A stretch of DNA of 40,640 bases, from positions 1 through 40,640 of IMG/VR virus record IMGVR_UViG_3300021961_010363. One strand, given 5' to 3'. Both the position numbers and the translations under genes were made by a program. The notes beneath the pieces are model-generated. The model was not told the DNA's origin, did not search any database, and was given only the letters and a program-made list of their open reading frames with translations. Below are positions 6,624 to 14,312 of the stretch, piece by piece; positions within the stretch are counted from its first letter, which is position 1; each line of letters starts with the position of its first letter. Source of the stretch: a virus.

Positions 6624-7431
6624 ATCGATTGAGTCTATAGTAGGACTTTCTGATACACAGTTATTAGATTTGGCCAATACAATACACAAAGAAGGCGTAG
6701 CGGTTTTTTATGATCAAAATTTAACTATGTCCGACCTTGTAGAAGTTTGTAAAAAATTCGGCGAGTGCGAAACCCCCAATCTTTTCATGAATCCCAAGGA
6801 GCATCCAGAAATTTCTTTGGTGACAGGAAAACGCAAGGATGACGGTCAAAAAATAGGAATGTTTGGAGACACGGAATTGGGCTGGCATTCGAACGGAAAC
6901 TCGAGGCACTTGATTGATAAAATTCTCATAAGTTTGTATTGCGTTGAGGAAGACATCAACACCACCCTGAGCGTGTGTCACACTTCCAAACCTTTTTATG
7001 ACATGAGCCAAGATGAACAGGAGTATTGGAAGTCCATCAAAATAAGGTTAAAATTTGTTAACAACACAGTGTACAGTCTTGAAGAAGGTGACCCTGAACT
7101 GGAATTCATGAGCAAGCACAAAGGAAGCATCAGGAAGTTGGTCGATCAACACCCGCACACTGGAGATTTTTATTTCTATTTTCCATATCACTTCATAATC
7201 GGAGCCTGGGAAGGATCTAAAAAAATTGATCATACAGAATTAGTAAACAAATTGATGCCCAAAATATTCCAATCCAGATATCAGTATCATCATATATTCA
7301 AAAAAGGAGATCTGTTGTTGATGGATCAGTTTACAAGTTTACACAGACGCACTCCGGTAATGGACAAGGAAAGATTGTTATGGAGAGTGGCCAGCGATTT
7401 CAAAAGGATACATGATGAACAAAAATCTTGA
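6607..7431 (+). CDS. TauD/TfdA-like 2OG/Fe(II) dioxygenase with HxN in place of HxD
   Basis: The 274-residue product has the TauD/TfdA length and layout: N-terminal region GVAVFYDQNLT, metal motif LGWHSNGNSR (H94-S-N96), distal H246 in SLHRRTPV and R260 in LLWRVASDF for 2OG. The usual acidic ligand (HxD or HxE) is an asparagine here. In iron halogenases the same position is Gly or Ala, so a changed metal sphere can mean a new reaction, but Asn might also still bind iron. Neighbouring oxygenases keep HxD, so this is specific to this gene. It overlaps the PLP gene and the prolyl-hydroxylase-like gene. Small-molecule substrates are usual for the family. Confidence 0.8.
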   Translation: MINPFRSIESIVGLSDTQLLDLANTIHKEGVAVFYDQNLTMSDLVEVCKKFGECETPNLFMNPKEHPEISLVTGKRKDDGQKIGMFGDTELGWHSNGNSRHLIDKILISLYCVEEDINTTLSVCHTSKPFYDMSQDEQEYWKSIKIRLKFVNNTVYSLEEGDPELEFMSKHKGSIRKLVDQHPHTGDFYFYFPYHFIIGAWEGSKKIDHTELVNKLMPKIFQSRYQYHHIFKKGDLLLMDQFTSLHRRTPVMDKERLLWRVASDFKRIHDEQKS

Positions 7432-7993
7432 AAGATATCTGTACAGAGCTCAGTTCATAACACCCCAGAAGGCGGACGAGGTCAGGAATGTTTTAGACAC
7501 AGAAACAACTTGGGTGAACTTTGACTACAAAGGACCTGAGAATATCTGTGTGCAGGATAATCCTCAGATTCCATACCATGTCACCGAATTGGGTCTTGAA
7601 CATCAGATGACAAAATATTTAGAAACTCAAATTGACCGTGTTGTGGATGATTACATACACAACTATCTACAAGATATCACTTGGTTCACTTATTGGAATG
7701 GCAAGACACGATTCTATTATATTAGATATCCAACCGGGTCTGATGGAATGGGAACCCATGCGGATCACGTGAGGAACATATTCGACGGAACCAGGAGGGG
7801 AATTCCAACTCTGACTGTGCTTGGATCATTGAGTGACGAGTACGAAGGAGGAGATATTGTGTTTTGGCAAGACACACCCAAAAGATTGAAAAAAGGTGAA
7901 GTTTTTATCTTTCCTTCTATTTTCCTTTATCCGCATGAAGTAACTCCTATCACCCAGGGCACACGATACTCATTCGCTGTTTGGATATGGTAG
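7412..7993 (+). CDS. Prolyl 4-hydroxylase-like 2OG/Fe(II) oxygenase
   Basis: The 193-residue product has the P4H alpha-subunit pattern: YYIRYPTGSDGMGTHADHV with H116-x-D118, the strand LTVLGSLSDEYEGGDIVFW, then FPSIFLYPHEVTPITQGTRYSFAVWIW with distal H175 and R185. This is the standard small PKHD-type 2OG/Fe(II) oxygenase known in many T4-like marine phages. It would hydroxylate a protein side chain or a small molecule. ATG at 7412 or 7415 both fit. It overlaps the TauD-like gene by 20 bases and the methyltransferase by 7. It is the clearest oxygenase in the cluster. Confidence 0.88.
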   Translation: MMNKNLERYLYRAQFITPQKADEVRNVLDTETTWVNFDYKGPENICVQDNPQIPYHVTELGLEHQMTKYLETQIDRVVDDYIHNYLQDITWFTYWNGKTRFYYIRYPTGSDGMGTHADHVRNIFDGTRRGIPTLTVLGSLSDEYEGGDIVFWQDTPKRLKKGEVFIFPSIFLYPHEVTPITQGTRYSFAVWIW

Positions 7994-8631
7994 ACAAGAA
8001 CATTCCATGGCCCACGATAAATGACCAAACCTCTGAGTTTGTGAATGTGCCTCTTATAGAAAATTACAAATTCAAGGACATGTGGTACCTTGACACAGAG
8101 CAAGCCAAACCTTTGTTCGAAAAACAAGCAGACATCATCATACAAAAACAGTGCAAGGGAATAGTAGATGTGGGGTGCAGACACGGCCCCGTAAATGCTA
8201 TACTGCACGAAAAGGGTTACACAGATTACAGATACATGGGATTTGACACATCAGTCGAGCCCATAGAGTTGGCCAAACAACAATGGATACAGTTTCCAAA
8301 CATAGAATATAGGAATGTGTCATGGAATGACAAATCTAAAATCACAGTGGACTTTGATGTTGATCAAGTCATATGGAGTGGTGTTTTGATATACCAGCCG
8401 GACGAGCACCATCAAGTTTTCCATGATATCACTGTTGATTTATATAAAAGTAAAAATGCAATCATAGCTGAAGTATATCATGATCAGAAATACAAGGAAG
8501 ACAGGCTCCTATTAAATACCATTACACACGAAATGGATCAATACTCGCAGAGATACTCACAGGTTGATCAAACTCTTTTGGATTGTGAAATATTTTCCGG
8601 AAGGAGACTTGTCCTTGACATTACGATATAG
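7987..8631 (+). CDS. Class I SAM-dependent methyltransferase
   Basis: The 214-residue product has motif I GIVDVGCRHGPVNAIL near residue 60, with the expected glycine-rich SAM loop (VGCRHG, slightly changed from GxGxG). Motif II acidic end follows as YMGFDTSVEPIELAKQQW, and motif IV as VDQVIWSGVLIYQPDEH. It is a soluble Rossmann methyltransferase. The C-terminal part shows no target-recognition domain, so a small-molecule substrate is more likely than DNA. The ATG at 7987 is chosen over a TTG at 7981. It overlaps the upstream stop by 7 bases. It probably modifies the same product as the neighbouring oxygenases; this is inference. Confidence 0.75.
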   Translation: MVDKNIPWPTINDQTSEFVNVPLIENYKFKDMWYLDTEQAKPLFEKQADIIIQKQCKGIVDVGCRHGPVNAILHEKGYTDYRYMGFDTSVEPIELAKQQWIQFPNIEYRNVSWNDKSKITVDFDVDQVIWSGVLIYQPDEHHQVFHDITVDLYKSKNAIIAEVYHDQKYKEDRLLLNTITHEMDQYSQRYSQVDQTLLDCEIFSGRRLVLDITI

Positions 8632-8677
8632 AATAGAAAAAAGAAAAGTTGACGTCAGCAAGCGGAAGTATGTCAAC

Positions 8678-9394
8678 ATGGACCCTCACAACGATCGACC
8701 AGATTACGATCATCTCCAAATCCATGATCAATATGTTGGTTACAAAGACGCATTCTACACTCCGATCGATATGCCTAAGATTGATGTCGATCTCGATCAT
8801 ATAGAATCACTTTGGTCAGACCCAAGCATGGAAAAAGGAACAACTGCCGGCACCATCGCTGTGGGCAAAGTTTTGTTTTTAAAAATGAACATGTTCACAT
8901 ATGTGGATGGCAACCCGCCTTGGTATGCATGGGCAAAAAGTGAAATACCGCACATATGTGATTTCATCGACCAACTGCCTTTCAAATCTATAAGACAGTG
9001 TGCGTTTGTGCAACCACCCGACGTTACACCGCCACACTATGATGAGCCATTGACTATGACTCCACATCTCAGAGATAGTGCTCCGTCACAATACAGGATA
9101 AGGTGGAGCAAAGTTACAGACAAAGATAATGAGATATTTTACATGAGCAAGGATTCCGGAGCAACCAAAATTTACCCTGTGCTACCAGATGAAACCAACA
9201 CATACGTTTATGATGGTTCTGTGTGGGAACATGGCACTGATCGTGGATTTAAAATGAGCGAAAGAGCATTAATTGTCATGTCGGGGATACTGGATATCCC
9301 AAGGCATCATGCTCTGTTAGAAAAATCTATGGACAAATACAAGGATTATGTTTTGTATGACAAAGAATTCGAACATACCATATCTCAAAGTTAA
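8678..9394 (+). CDS. 2OG/Fe(II) oxygenase-like protein
   Basis: The 238-residue product (from ATG at 8678) has H120-x-D122 in VTPPHYDEPLTM, distal H185 in SVWEHGTDRGF and R196 in SERALIVMSG. This spacing fits double-stranded beta-helix oxygenases of the Asp/Asn hydroxylase type. The PPHYDEP motif resembles the PxHxD entry of that family. An open frame continues upstream to 8564 inside the methyltransferase gene, but the added residues look like shadow sequence. GGAAG lies about 10 bases before the ATG at 8678, so the shorter form is preferred. This is the only place with a gap inside the first half of the operon (46 bases). Confidence 0.7.
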   Translation: MDPHNDRPDYDHLQIHDQYVGYKDAFYTPIDMPKIDVDLDHIESLWSDPSMEKGTTAGTIAVGKVLFLKMNMFTYVDGNPPWYAWAKSEIPHICDFIDQLPFKSIRQCAFVQPPDVTPPHYDEPLTMTPHLRDSAPSQYRIRWSKVTDKDNEIFYMSKDSGATKIYPVLPDETNTYVYDGSVWEHGTDRGFKMSERALIVMSGILDIPRHHALLEKSMDKYKDYVLYDKEFEHTISQS

Positions 9395-10073
9395 TCTCAC
9401 AGTTCCGGTTTTAGATATTTGCGATGAAGCAAGTCATTTGCTTGAAAACAGAATGTATGAGCCTCATAGATCGGATGATGGTCGTGGTTGGAACGTGTTT
9501 ACTCTTTATGGTGAGGGAGAGTACATAACGATTGGCGGCAATTGGGGAGATCCTGCAAAATATCATTGGACTGACCTTGCAAAAAAGCACTGTCCAAAAA
9601 CTATCGAGTGGTTACAAAGTTTGCCATACACAGAAATTTATAGAGCAAGATTTATGTTTTTGGAGCCGGATGGACACATCAAGATACATCACGACAAAGA
9701 ACCCAACGAGATTTTAGGACACACAGTCGTCGACGATGCCATGAACATAGCAATCAAACATCCGCAAGGCTGTTACATGAGGCAGGTGTACAAGGATCAT
9801 TACAATGAAGTACCTTTTGAAAATGGCGCCGCATTTTTCTTCAACAATAGATACTTCCATTATGTACACAATAACAGCAATGAAACAAGGATCCATATGA
9901 TCATCCATGCAAAATGGTTGCCCTTAAACACTGAATACACTAAAATCAAATTGTTAGAAAAGAATTATTTAGATCACGACGAATTCGCATATTCGAACAA
10001 CCCATGGAACAACAAGGAAGCATTAGATGAAAAAATCTCAGCATATACACCAGACCTGTCTTATTGTTGTTGA
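9348..10073 (+). CDS. 2OG/Fe(II) oxygenase, Asp/Asn beta-hydroxylase-like
   Basis: The product is up to 241 residues. It shows RARFMFLEPDGHIKIHHDKEP with H114-x-D116 (or adjacent H115), then distal H171/H174 in YFHYVHNNSNETRIHMIIHAKW and R181. The FLEPDGHIKxHxD pattern is typical of Asp/Asn beta-hydroxylase relatives. A segment WGDPAKYHWTDLAKKHCPKT lies before the core. Starts at 9348 or 9357 are both possible; AAGGA at the end of the previous gene is 11 bases from the second. It overlaps both neighbours by 46-47 bases. The residues after the core (about 195-241) have no counterpart in the other oxygenases. Confidence 0.78.
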   Translation: MFCMTKNSNIPYLKVNLTVPVLDICDEASHLLENRMYEPHRSDDGRGWNVFTLYGEGEYITIGGNWGDPAKYHWTDLAKKHCPKTIEWLQSLPYTEIYRARFMFLEPDGHIKIHHDKEPNEILGHTVVDDAMNIAIKHPQGCYMRQVYKDHYNEVPFENGAAFFFNNRYFHYVHNNSNETRIHMIIHAKWLPLNTEYTKIKLLEKNYLDHDEFAYSNNPWNNKEALDEKISAYTPDLSYCC

Positions 10074-11265
10074 AAACTTAAACCAACAAGGAGACCATTT
10101 CGAAATCGGTGCTTGCCAAAATTATACCAGCAGTATGATTTATGAACTCCAAACCAAAGTTCCGGAGATGGCCATATACACTGTTGCTTCATATGATGAG
10201 GCCATGACCCATTTTGATAAGCACAAATATGTTTTCGTTTCTTCGATCGGAAATTACATAGAGTGGTACAACTTCAGTTACATCATTGACAGGATGGCCC
10301 AAGAAAATCTTGCATTGGTTGGACACATATTACACAAGCGTGGATATTATGAAATACATGATCAAGTTTTTGTGATTGATTCAGAAAAATGGAAGCAGGC
10401 CGGCAGTCCGCACATTAGAAAATCCGTCAAAGACAAAGCATGTGCTATTGAGAGAGATCCCGGAAACATTCACCACGATTACACACCAAAGTGGATCAAG
10501 GCGGATCAGAATTCACTTGCACAACCTTACAATATTCCTGTGGATGGCATGTTCCTTGGTTCTCAATTGATATCGGAGTTCGCCCATCAAAAACTGAACA
10601 TGTCTGCATTCAACAGCCTTGAAAGAAAACACAAGTATTATCTATATGGAGGGACAGAATGGTTTTATCCGGCTCTGTTCATGACAGAAAGTTATGCATT
10701 TTGTAACGAACCTTTAGAGAAGATGGCGGATGAAATGCCCACTGATGTTGAACAGTACTTTGGCATAGCCAGTCCCTACTATATATTGGCACTGTCATAC
10801 AAAAATCCCCAATGCAAGGATTGGCAAATCTTTGACAACAGCCACATACAATTATTATATTGCAAATGGGTATTAGAAAAATTGCCAACATTCGGATATG
10901 ATGTCAAACACACACTTTCCGCATTTCTGAGAGAATATCCTTGGATCAAATCTAAAGATTTTGAAGCCATCGACACAAACCCATATTTGGAAAAAATTAT
11001 CAATTACATTCAACGCATGGTCAAACCCTACGACTTGGGTAGCGTGAATTATATAGAACAAAATATATGGGTGGATCAAGAAATTAATATTTTAAACAAG
11101 CCGACCTTGGCCTACACGTCAAACGTTTTTAGATACCAGCCCGCTAGCAAATGGATGCCACTGTCAAAACAAAAACAAGCAGAAATAAAATTTTTAAATA
11201 TTTTAAAAAGCAATCCCAATGTTCATACCATTGTGAATGATATGAAAACAGAAAGGATCAAATGA
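10027..11265 (+). CDS. Large unknown protein, 412 residues, possibly glycosyltransferase-like
   Basis: I do not recognise this family with confidence. The product starts QTCLIVVENLNQQGDHFEIG and looks like an alpha/beta N-terminal domain (IYTVASYDEAMTHF, KYVFVSSIGNYIEWYNF). The segment LVGHILHKRGYYEIHDQVFVID resembles patterns in some glycosyltransferase-like proteins, as does LYGGTEWFYPALF later. No DxD motif is clear. There is no signal peptide or membrane segment. It is the largest gene of the operon, with ATG preceded by GGAAG, overlapping the oxygenase upstream by 47 bases and the SGNH gene downstream through ATGA. Its central place suggests it builds or carries the scaffold that the others modify, but this is a guess. 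Confidence 0.6.
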   Translation: MKKSQHIHQTCLIVVENLNQQGDHFEIGACQNYTSSMIYELQTKVPEMAIYTVASYDEAMTHFDKHKYVFVSSIGNYIEWYNFSYIIDRMAQENLALVGHILHKRGYYEIHDQVFVIDSEKWKQAGSPHIRKSVKDKACAIERDPGNIHHDYTPKWIKADQNSLAQPYNIPVDGMFLGSQLISEFAHQKLNMSAFNSLERKHKYYLYGGTEWFYPALFMTESYAFCNEPLEKMADEMPTDVEQYFGIASPYYILALSYKNPQCKDWQIFDNSHIQLLYCKWVLEKLPTFGYDVKHTLSAFLREYPWIKSKDFEAIDTNPYLEKIINYIQRMVKPYDLGSVNYIEQNIWVDQEINILNKPTLAYTSNVFRYQPASKWMPLSKQKQAEIKFLNILKSNPNVHTIVNDMKTERIK

Positions 11266-12080
11266 TGCAAATACACTGTTTTGGAGATTCTAATGTATGG
11301 GGAGATGAGCAACCAAACTGCACTATAGGTGTAGATTCACAACCCAGCAAGACTACTTTTCCTTATTACCTTGCAAAAAAGTTCAACATCGAGACTGTGA
11401 ACAATCATGCTGTGTCGGGAGGATCTTTGCAGTTGGTTTGTGACAGTGTGCTTTTTAATTTTTTACCTAAGAAATTTCCGTTGGATGACATCATCATTGT
11501 CTATCTACCCAACTGCTCTAAATATTCGTTTGTGACAAATGATAGAAAAGAATATAATAAAATCCGGGATATCATAAGATATCGATTAAGATCATGTGTG
11601 TATGATAATGATCTTAAGAAGGACACGGTCGAATGGATGATGCGACACATGTGGCATGAACAAGCATTGTATTACAACGTCATCAAGCATGTTACAACCA
11701 TCGATGTGTTCCTTAAAGACTATAAAAATGTTTTCTATTTTTGGAACACAAGACATCATCACAGTAATTTTAGAAAAGGCCAAGACGGGTTGGATTCTGA
11801 ATTAAATTTTAGGAATGCTTGGTTCCCCACTGACGATCTTGCAGAACCGTTCATAGGAAATAGCGTTTTTGACAGCGATATTATAGAACATCATGATCCA
11901 TTATTCGAAAACATAGCCAAACGCACAGTTGATTGGGATATTTTATCAGTATTCGATAGGATAAGCGACCAATTAAATGTACATAAATACAAACAGAAGC
12001 ATCATGCACCACAGGTTCATGAGCATTATGTTGATACATTTTTGTATGAACATATTAAGGAGAAAATGAATGTCGATTGA
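11262..12080 (+). CDS. SGNH/GDSL-like hydrolase
   Basis: The 272-residue product starts MMQIHCFGDSNVWGDE, where FGDSNVWG is block I of SGNH hydrolases with S10 as nucleophile. NNHAVSGGSLQ fits block II (Gly) and IIIVYLPNCSKY fits block III (Asn). A late His in HAPQVHEHYVDTF fits block V. Such enzymes act as esterases or O-acetyl hydrolases/transferases on glycans and lipids. There is no signal peptide, so it acts in the cytoplasm. It is coupled to the unknown 412-residue gene by ATGA and overlaps the next oxygenase by 11 bases. It might remove or add an acyl group on the pathway product. Confidence 0.68.
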   Translation: MMQIHCFGDSNVWGDEQPNCTIGVDSQPSKTTFPYYLAKKFNIETVNNHAVSGGSLQLVCDSVLFNFLPKKFPLDDIIIVYLPNCSKYSFVTNDRKEYNKIRDIIRYRLRSCVYDNDLKKDTVEWMMRHMWHEQALYYNVIKHVTTIDVFLKDYKNVFYFWNTRHHHSNFRKGQDGLDSELNFRNAWFPTDDLAEPFIGNSVFDSDIIEHHDPLFENIAKRTVDWDILSVFDRISDQLNVHKYKQKHHAPQVHEHYVDTFLYEHIKEKMNVD

Positions 12081-12666
12081 AAGTCCTATTGTTAACGATT
12101 ATGTGATCGAGTTACCACAACTTATAGATTTATTGCCGACTCCGGCAGAAGTACTCGCAATGAAATCTGCCAAGGTTGATGTGGTTGATCCGGAATACAC
12201 TTCTGCATGGGATGGCCAAAGATGGTATTTGATCACCGACAACTCAAAAAGCGAAACGGTCATCAGCAAGTTTAATTCTGCACACATGACAGCTTATCCT
12301 GAAGTATGGTTAGTAGAAAAGGAAGCAGACAAATGGGTACGCCCACACATCGACACAGACAGATTGGTTGTTTTAATTTACCCAATTGTTCCTTCATCTT
12401 ACGATATCCAATTCACCGATAAATGGGAAGGCGACAACAATTTCTTTTTCAGATCATATGAGAACACAACTCCATATGAGTATAATGTTTTGCACACCCA
12501 TACCTACACGTGTCCTACTCTTTTGAACAGTAAAATTCCACATTGTCTACCATCCACGGCTGCCAAAACAACTTTCCAAATTTCCTTGTATTTTGGTTAC
12601 GATGATTGTTCTGACTGGGCAGGGATAGTCAACACTTACAACAGCGGTGGGTTGATCACACTTTAA
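12070..12666 (+). CDS. 2OG/Fe(II) oxygenase-like, tandem paralogue A
   Basis: The 198-residue product has H93-x-D95 in KWVRPHIDTDRLVVLIYP and distal H158 in NSKIPHCLPSTAAKTTFQISLYF. It pairs with the next gene: both begin YVIELPQL/FVIELPQL and share the order PHxD, THTYTCPT or EHTYVCPT, then PHC or LHC and FQIS. They arose by tandem duplication. The usual 2OG-binding Arg after the distal His is a Lys in this copy, whereas the next copy has Arg. AAGGAG is about 7 bases before the ATG. The protein is a soluble cytoplasmic oxygenase of unknown substrate. Confidence 0.72.
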   Translation: MSIESPIVNDYVIELPQLIDLLPTPAEVLAMKSAKVDVVDPEYTSAWDGQRWYLITDNSKSETVISKFNSAHMTAYPEVWLVEKEADKWVRPHIDTDRLVVLIYPIVPSSYDIQFTDKWEGDNNFFFRSYENTTPYEYNVLHTHTYTCPTLLNSKIPHCLPSTAAKTTFQISLYFGYDDCSDWAGIVNTYNSGGLITL

Positions 12667-12673
12667 TTTTTCT

Positions 12674-13192
12674 ATGTACAATGATTTTGTCATAGAACTG
12701 CCCCAACTTTCAAATTTATATGACGAACAAAAGCTTTGGCAAGCCTGTCAGTCCAACCCCAGCCATGACAACAAAAATTATGGAGTGAAATGTTGGGAAG
12801 TGCCTTGCGATCAACCAGAAGTCAAACACATCTTTGATTTGATCAATCAGGACATCATGACTCAACCATTGATTGGTTGGTTGATGTACAAGTACAAAGA
12901 TGAGTGGCTGAAACCCCACGTCGATGTTGGCAGAGATGCGATATTGATGTTCCCCATACAGCCGAAAAATTACACCATATCTTTTTTAGACAACAAAGAA
13001 GACATGAATACGATATACGAACACACATATGTCTGTCCTACCATCGTGAATTCCAATGTTTTGCACTGTGTGTACGACAAGGGAATAGAAAGAAAATTCT
13101 TTCAGATAAGTTTCTCTTTTGACAATTGCACCTGGGATGATGTTATAAAATATGTTTACGATGGAAAATTATTACATAAAACTCTACAGTGA
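12674..13192 (+). CDS. 2OG/Fe(II) oxygenase-like, tandem paralogue B
   Basis: The 172-residue product has H82-x-D84 in WLKPHVDVGRDAILMFP, distal H131 in NSNVLHCVYDKGIERKFFQISFSF and R140 as the likely 2OG ligand. It is shorter than its upstream paralogue, mainly around the strand before EHTYVCPT. It starts 8 bases after the paralogue's stop. No good ribosome binding site is visible, so translation may depend on re-initiation. It overlaps the GNAT gene at its 3' end. Confidence 0.72.
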   Translation: MYNDFVIELPQLSNLYDEQKLWQACQSNPSHDNKNYGVKCWEVPCDQPEVKHIFDLINQDIMTQPLIGWLMYKYKDEWLKPHVDVGRDAILMFPIQPKNYTISFLDNKEDMNTIYEHTYVCPTIVNSNVLHCVYDKGIERKFFQISFSFDNCTWDDVIKYVYDGKLLHKTLQ

Positions 13193-13754
13193 TAACCCAG
13201 AAGCACATCGCTCCCTGATTGAAGACTTCAGACAAAAAACATTTGATGAAGGAAGCACCAGCCTATCTCATAAGAAATACAACTGTGATGACCCCAACAT
13301 AGAAACATGGATGTTCTTTGTGGACGATAAACTGGCATCCATCAGTGCCGCGGAAAAGTCACACTACACAAATGATCCTGATATTGCTGTTAGGGTTTGC
13401 AGATATCACATCCTAAAACCATATAGATTCTCTCATGCTGGTTTGATCATGGGCGAGAAACAAGTGCAGTGGGCAAGACAAAAAGGATTCCAAATACTTT
13501 ACATCACTCATGACATAACCAATAGGGCAATAAATCGTCTGTACCAAAGGAAGCGTAAAATGACCGTGCCGACATTTCATCGACACACAAACAGTGAATG
13601 GTACACTTCGTTAGAGGTTGAAAAGGATTTTCTGTTCAAGACGGGTGATCTTTTGCAGTACGTTTACAGCATAAGACTTCAGGACAGTGGTTTCGAGTGG
13701 CGTCCAGAGTCATCATACATACTTTACCAAAAACACGACGGTGAAATTTATTAG
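13152..13754 (+). CDS. GNAT-family acetyltransferase-like protein
   Basis: The product is about 200 residues. The segment GLIMGEKQVQWARQKGFQILYITHDITNRAINRLYQRKRKM fits GNAT motifs A and B: an acetyl-CoA-binding turn followed by a helix, the fourth strand, and the late Asn-x-x-A-x-x-L-Y region. The N-terminal half (ETWMFFVDDKLASISAAEKS) fits the early strands. The strict QxxGxG/A loop is degenerate, so acetyl-CoA binding is likely but not certain. A start at 13161 (MENYYIKL) is equally possible. It is the last gene of the operon and ends at the tRNA-Arg inverted repeat. It probably acylates an amine. Confidence 0.65.
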   Translation: MFTMENYYIKLYSDNPEAHRSLIEDFRQKTFDEGSTSLSHKKYNCDDPNIETWMFFVDDKLASISAAEKSHYTNDPDIAVRVCRYHILKPYRFSHAGLIMGEKQVQWARQKGFQILYITHDITNRAINRLYQRKRKMTVPTFHRHTNSEWYTSLEVEKDFLFKTGDLLQYVYSIRLQDSGFEWRPESSYILYQKHDGEIY

Positions 13755-13845
13755 TGATTGGTGGGCCTTAAAGGATTCGAACCTTTGGCCTTATCTTCCG
13801 CAAAGATACGCTCTGTCCAACTGAGCTAAAGGCCCACCAATCACT
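13753..13845. repeat. 17-bp perfect inverted repeat enclosing tRNA-Arg
   Basis: The 17-mer agtgattggtgggcctt at 13753-13769 is repeated as its exact reverse complement at 13829-13845. The inner 7 bp are the tRNA acceptor stem. The outer 10 bp extend it past the 3' CCA on one side and into the 5' leader on the other. In the precursor the leader would pair with A73, CCA and trailer. It lies at the convergent end of the oxygenase operon, overlapping the GNAT stop codon. Confidence 0.8.
13759..13835 (-). tRNA. tRNA-Arg (GCG)
   Basis: This is a complete 77-nt tRNA: acceptor GGGCCTT/AAGGCCC, D stem GCTC/GAGC, anticodon stem TATCT/AGATA with loop TTGCGGA giving GCG, T arm AAAGG/CCTTT, A73 and encoded CCA. 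A20 in the D loop and C35 agree with Arg identity. Bacteria normally read CGN with ACG (inosine), so a GCG anticodon is uncommon. Confidence 0.92.
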
Positions 13846-13852
13846 GGAACGC

Positions 13853-13942
13853 TGGCGGAAGGACTGGGATTCGAACCCAGGAAGGAGTTGCCCCCTTGTC
13901 GGTTTTCAAGACCGGTGCTTTCAACCACTCAGCCATCCTTCC
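13853..13942 (-). tRNA. tRNA-Ser (TGA)
   Basis: This is a complete 90-nt class II tRNA with acceptor GGAAGGA/TCCTTCC, loop CTTGAAA giving anticodon TGA, a long variable arm, T loop TTCGAAT, G73 and an encoded CCA. It lies 17 bases upstream of tRNA-Arg and is probably cotranscribed with it. Confidence 0.95.
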
Positions 13943-14032
13943 GAATAGATCAAGCACTTTTTTGCTGGGTGCAAACACCAAGCCCGGTCTCTAAAAACAC
14001 AGTGTGAGACCTCTATGTGCTTATTTTTTAGT

Positions 14033-14062
14033 ATTATAACACAAAAAGTTGATACAAAGCAA
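14033..14062 (-). promoter_or_regulatory. Possible promoter for tRNA-Ser/tRNA-Arg
   Basis: The minus strand reads TTGCTT (14057-14062), 18 bases, then a perfect TATAAT (14033-14038), overlapping the stop codon of the 92-residue gene. The 90 bases between it and tRNA-Ser carry a 6-bp GGTCTC/GAGACC hairpin and no gene. The -35 match is weak. Confidence 0.4.
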
Positions 14063-14312
14063 TTATATTCATTGTCGAGAACCATCCCGTCAGTACAACT
14101 ATCCAAGCCGCTTTTCTCATCACAGCCGCTACTAAACTTGTGACACTGCCTAAAAAATAGAATGGCACGAATATGTCGGGCCTTGGTGCCAAAACAGTGT
14201 AAGTCAATATTGCGGATCCTGTCATCACGCATATGGCGGAAAACATTTCAATCCAAAATGCTGTGGGATTGGATGTGTAAGATTCCTTCCAGAATTTTAT
14301 AATTTTATTCAA
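14034..14312 (-). CDS. Small membrane protein, 92 residues
   Basis: The product starts MNKIIKFWKESYTSNPTAFWIEMF and has three hydrophobic segments (about residues 19-40, 48-65 and 68-90). The sequence KESYTSNPTAFWIEM followed by RKAAWIVVLTGWFSTMN resembles a short membrane protein that recurs in marine T4-like phages. The function is not known. It overlaps the 70-residue gene by 8 bases and is in the tRNA cluster transcribed from the promoter at 14759. It is probably in the inner membrane. Confidence 0.7.
   Translation of the reverse strand: MNKIIKFWKESYTSNPTAFWIEMFSAICVMTGSAILTYTVLAPRPDIFVPFYFLGSVTSLVAAVMRKAAWIVVLTGWFSTMNIIALYQLFVL

Noticed and set aside
8564-8677. Longer start for the oxygenase gene at 8678
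   Set aside because: The extra residues lie inside the methyltransferase gene and look like shadow sequence; a better spaced ribosome binding site precedes 8678.
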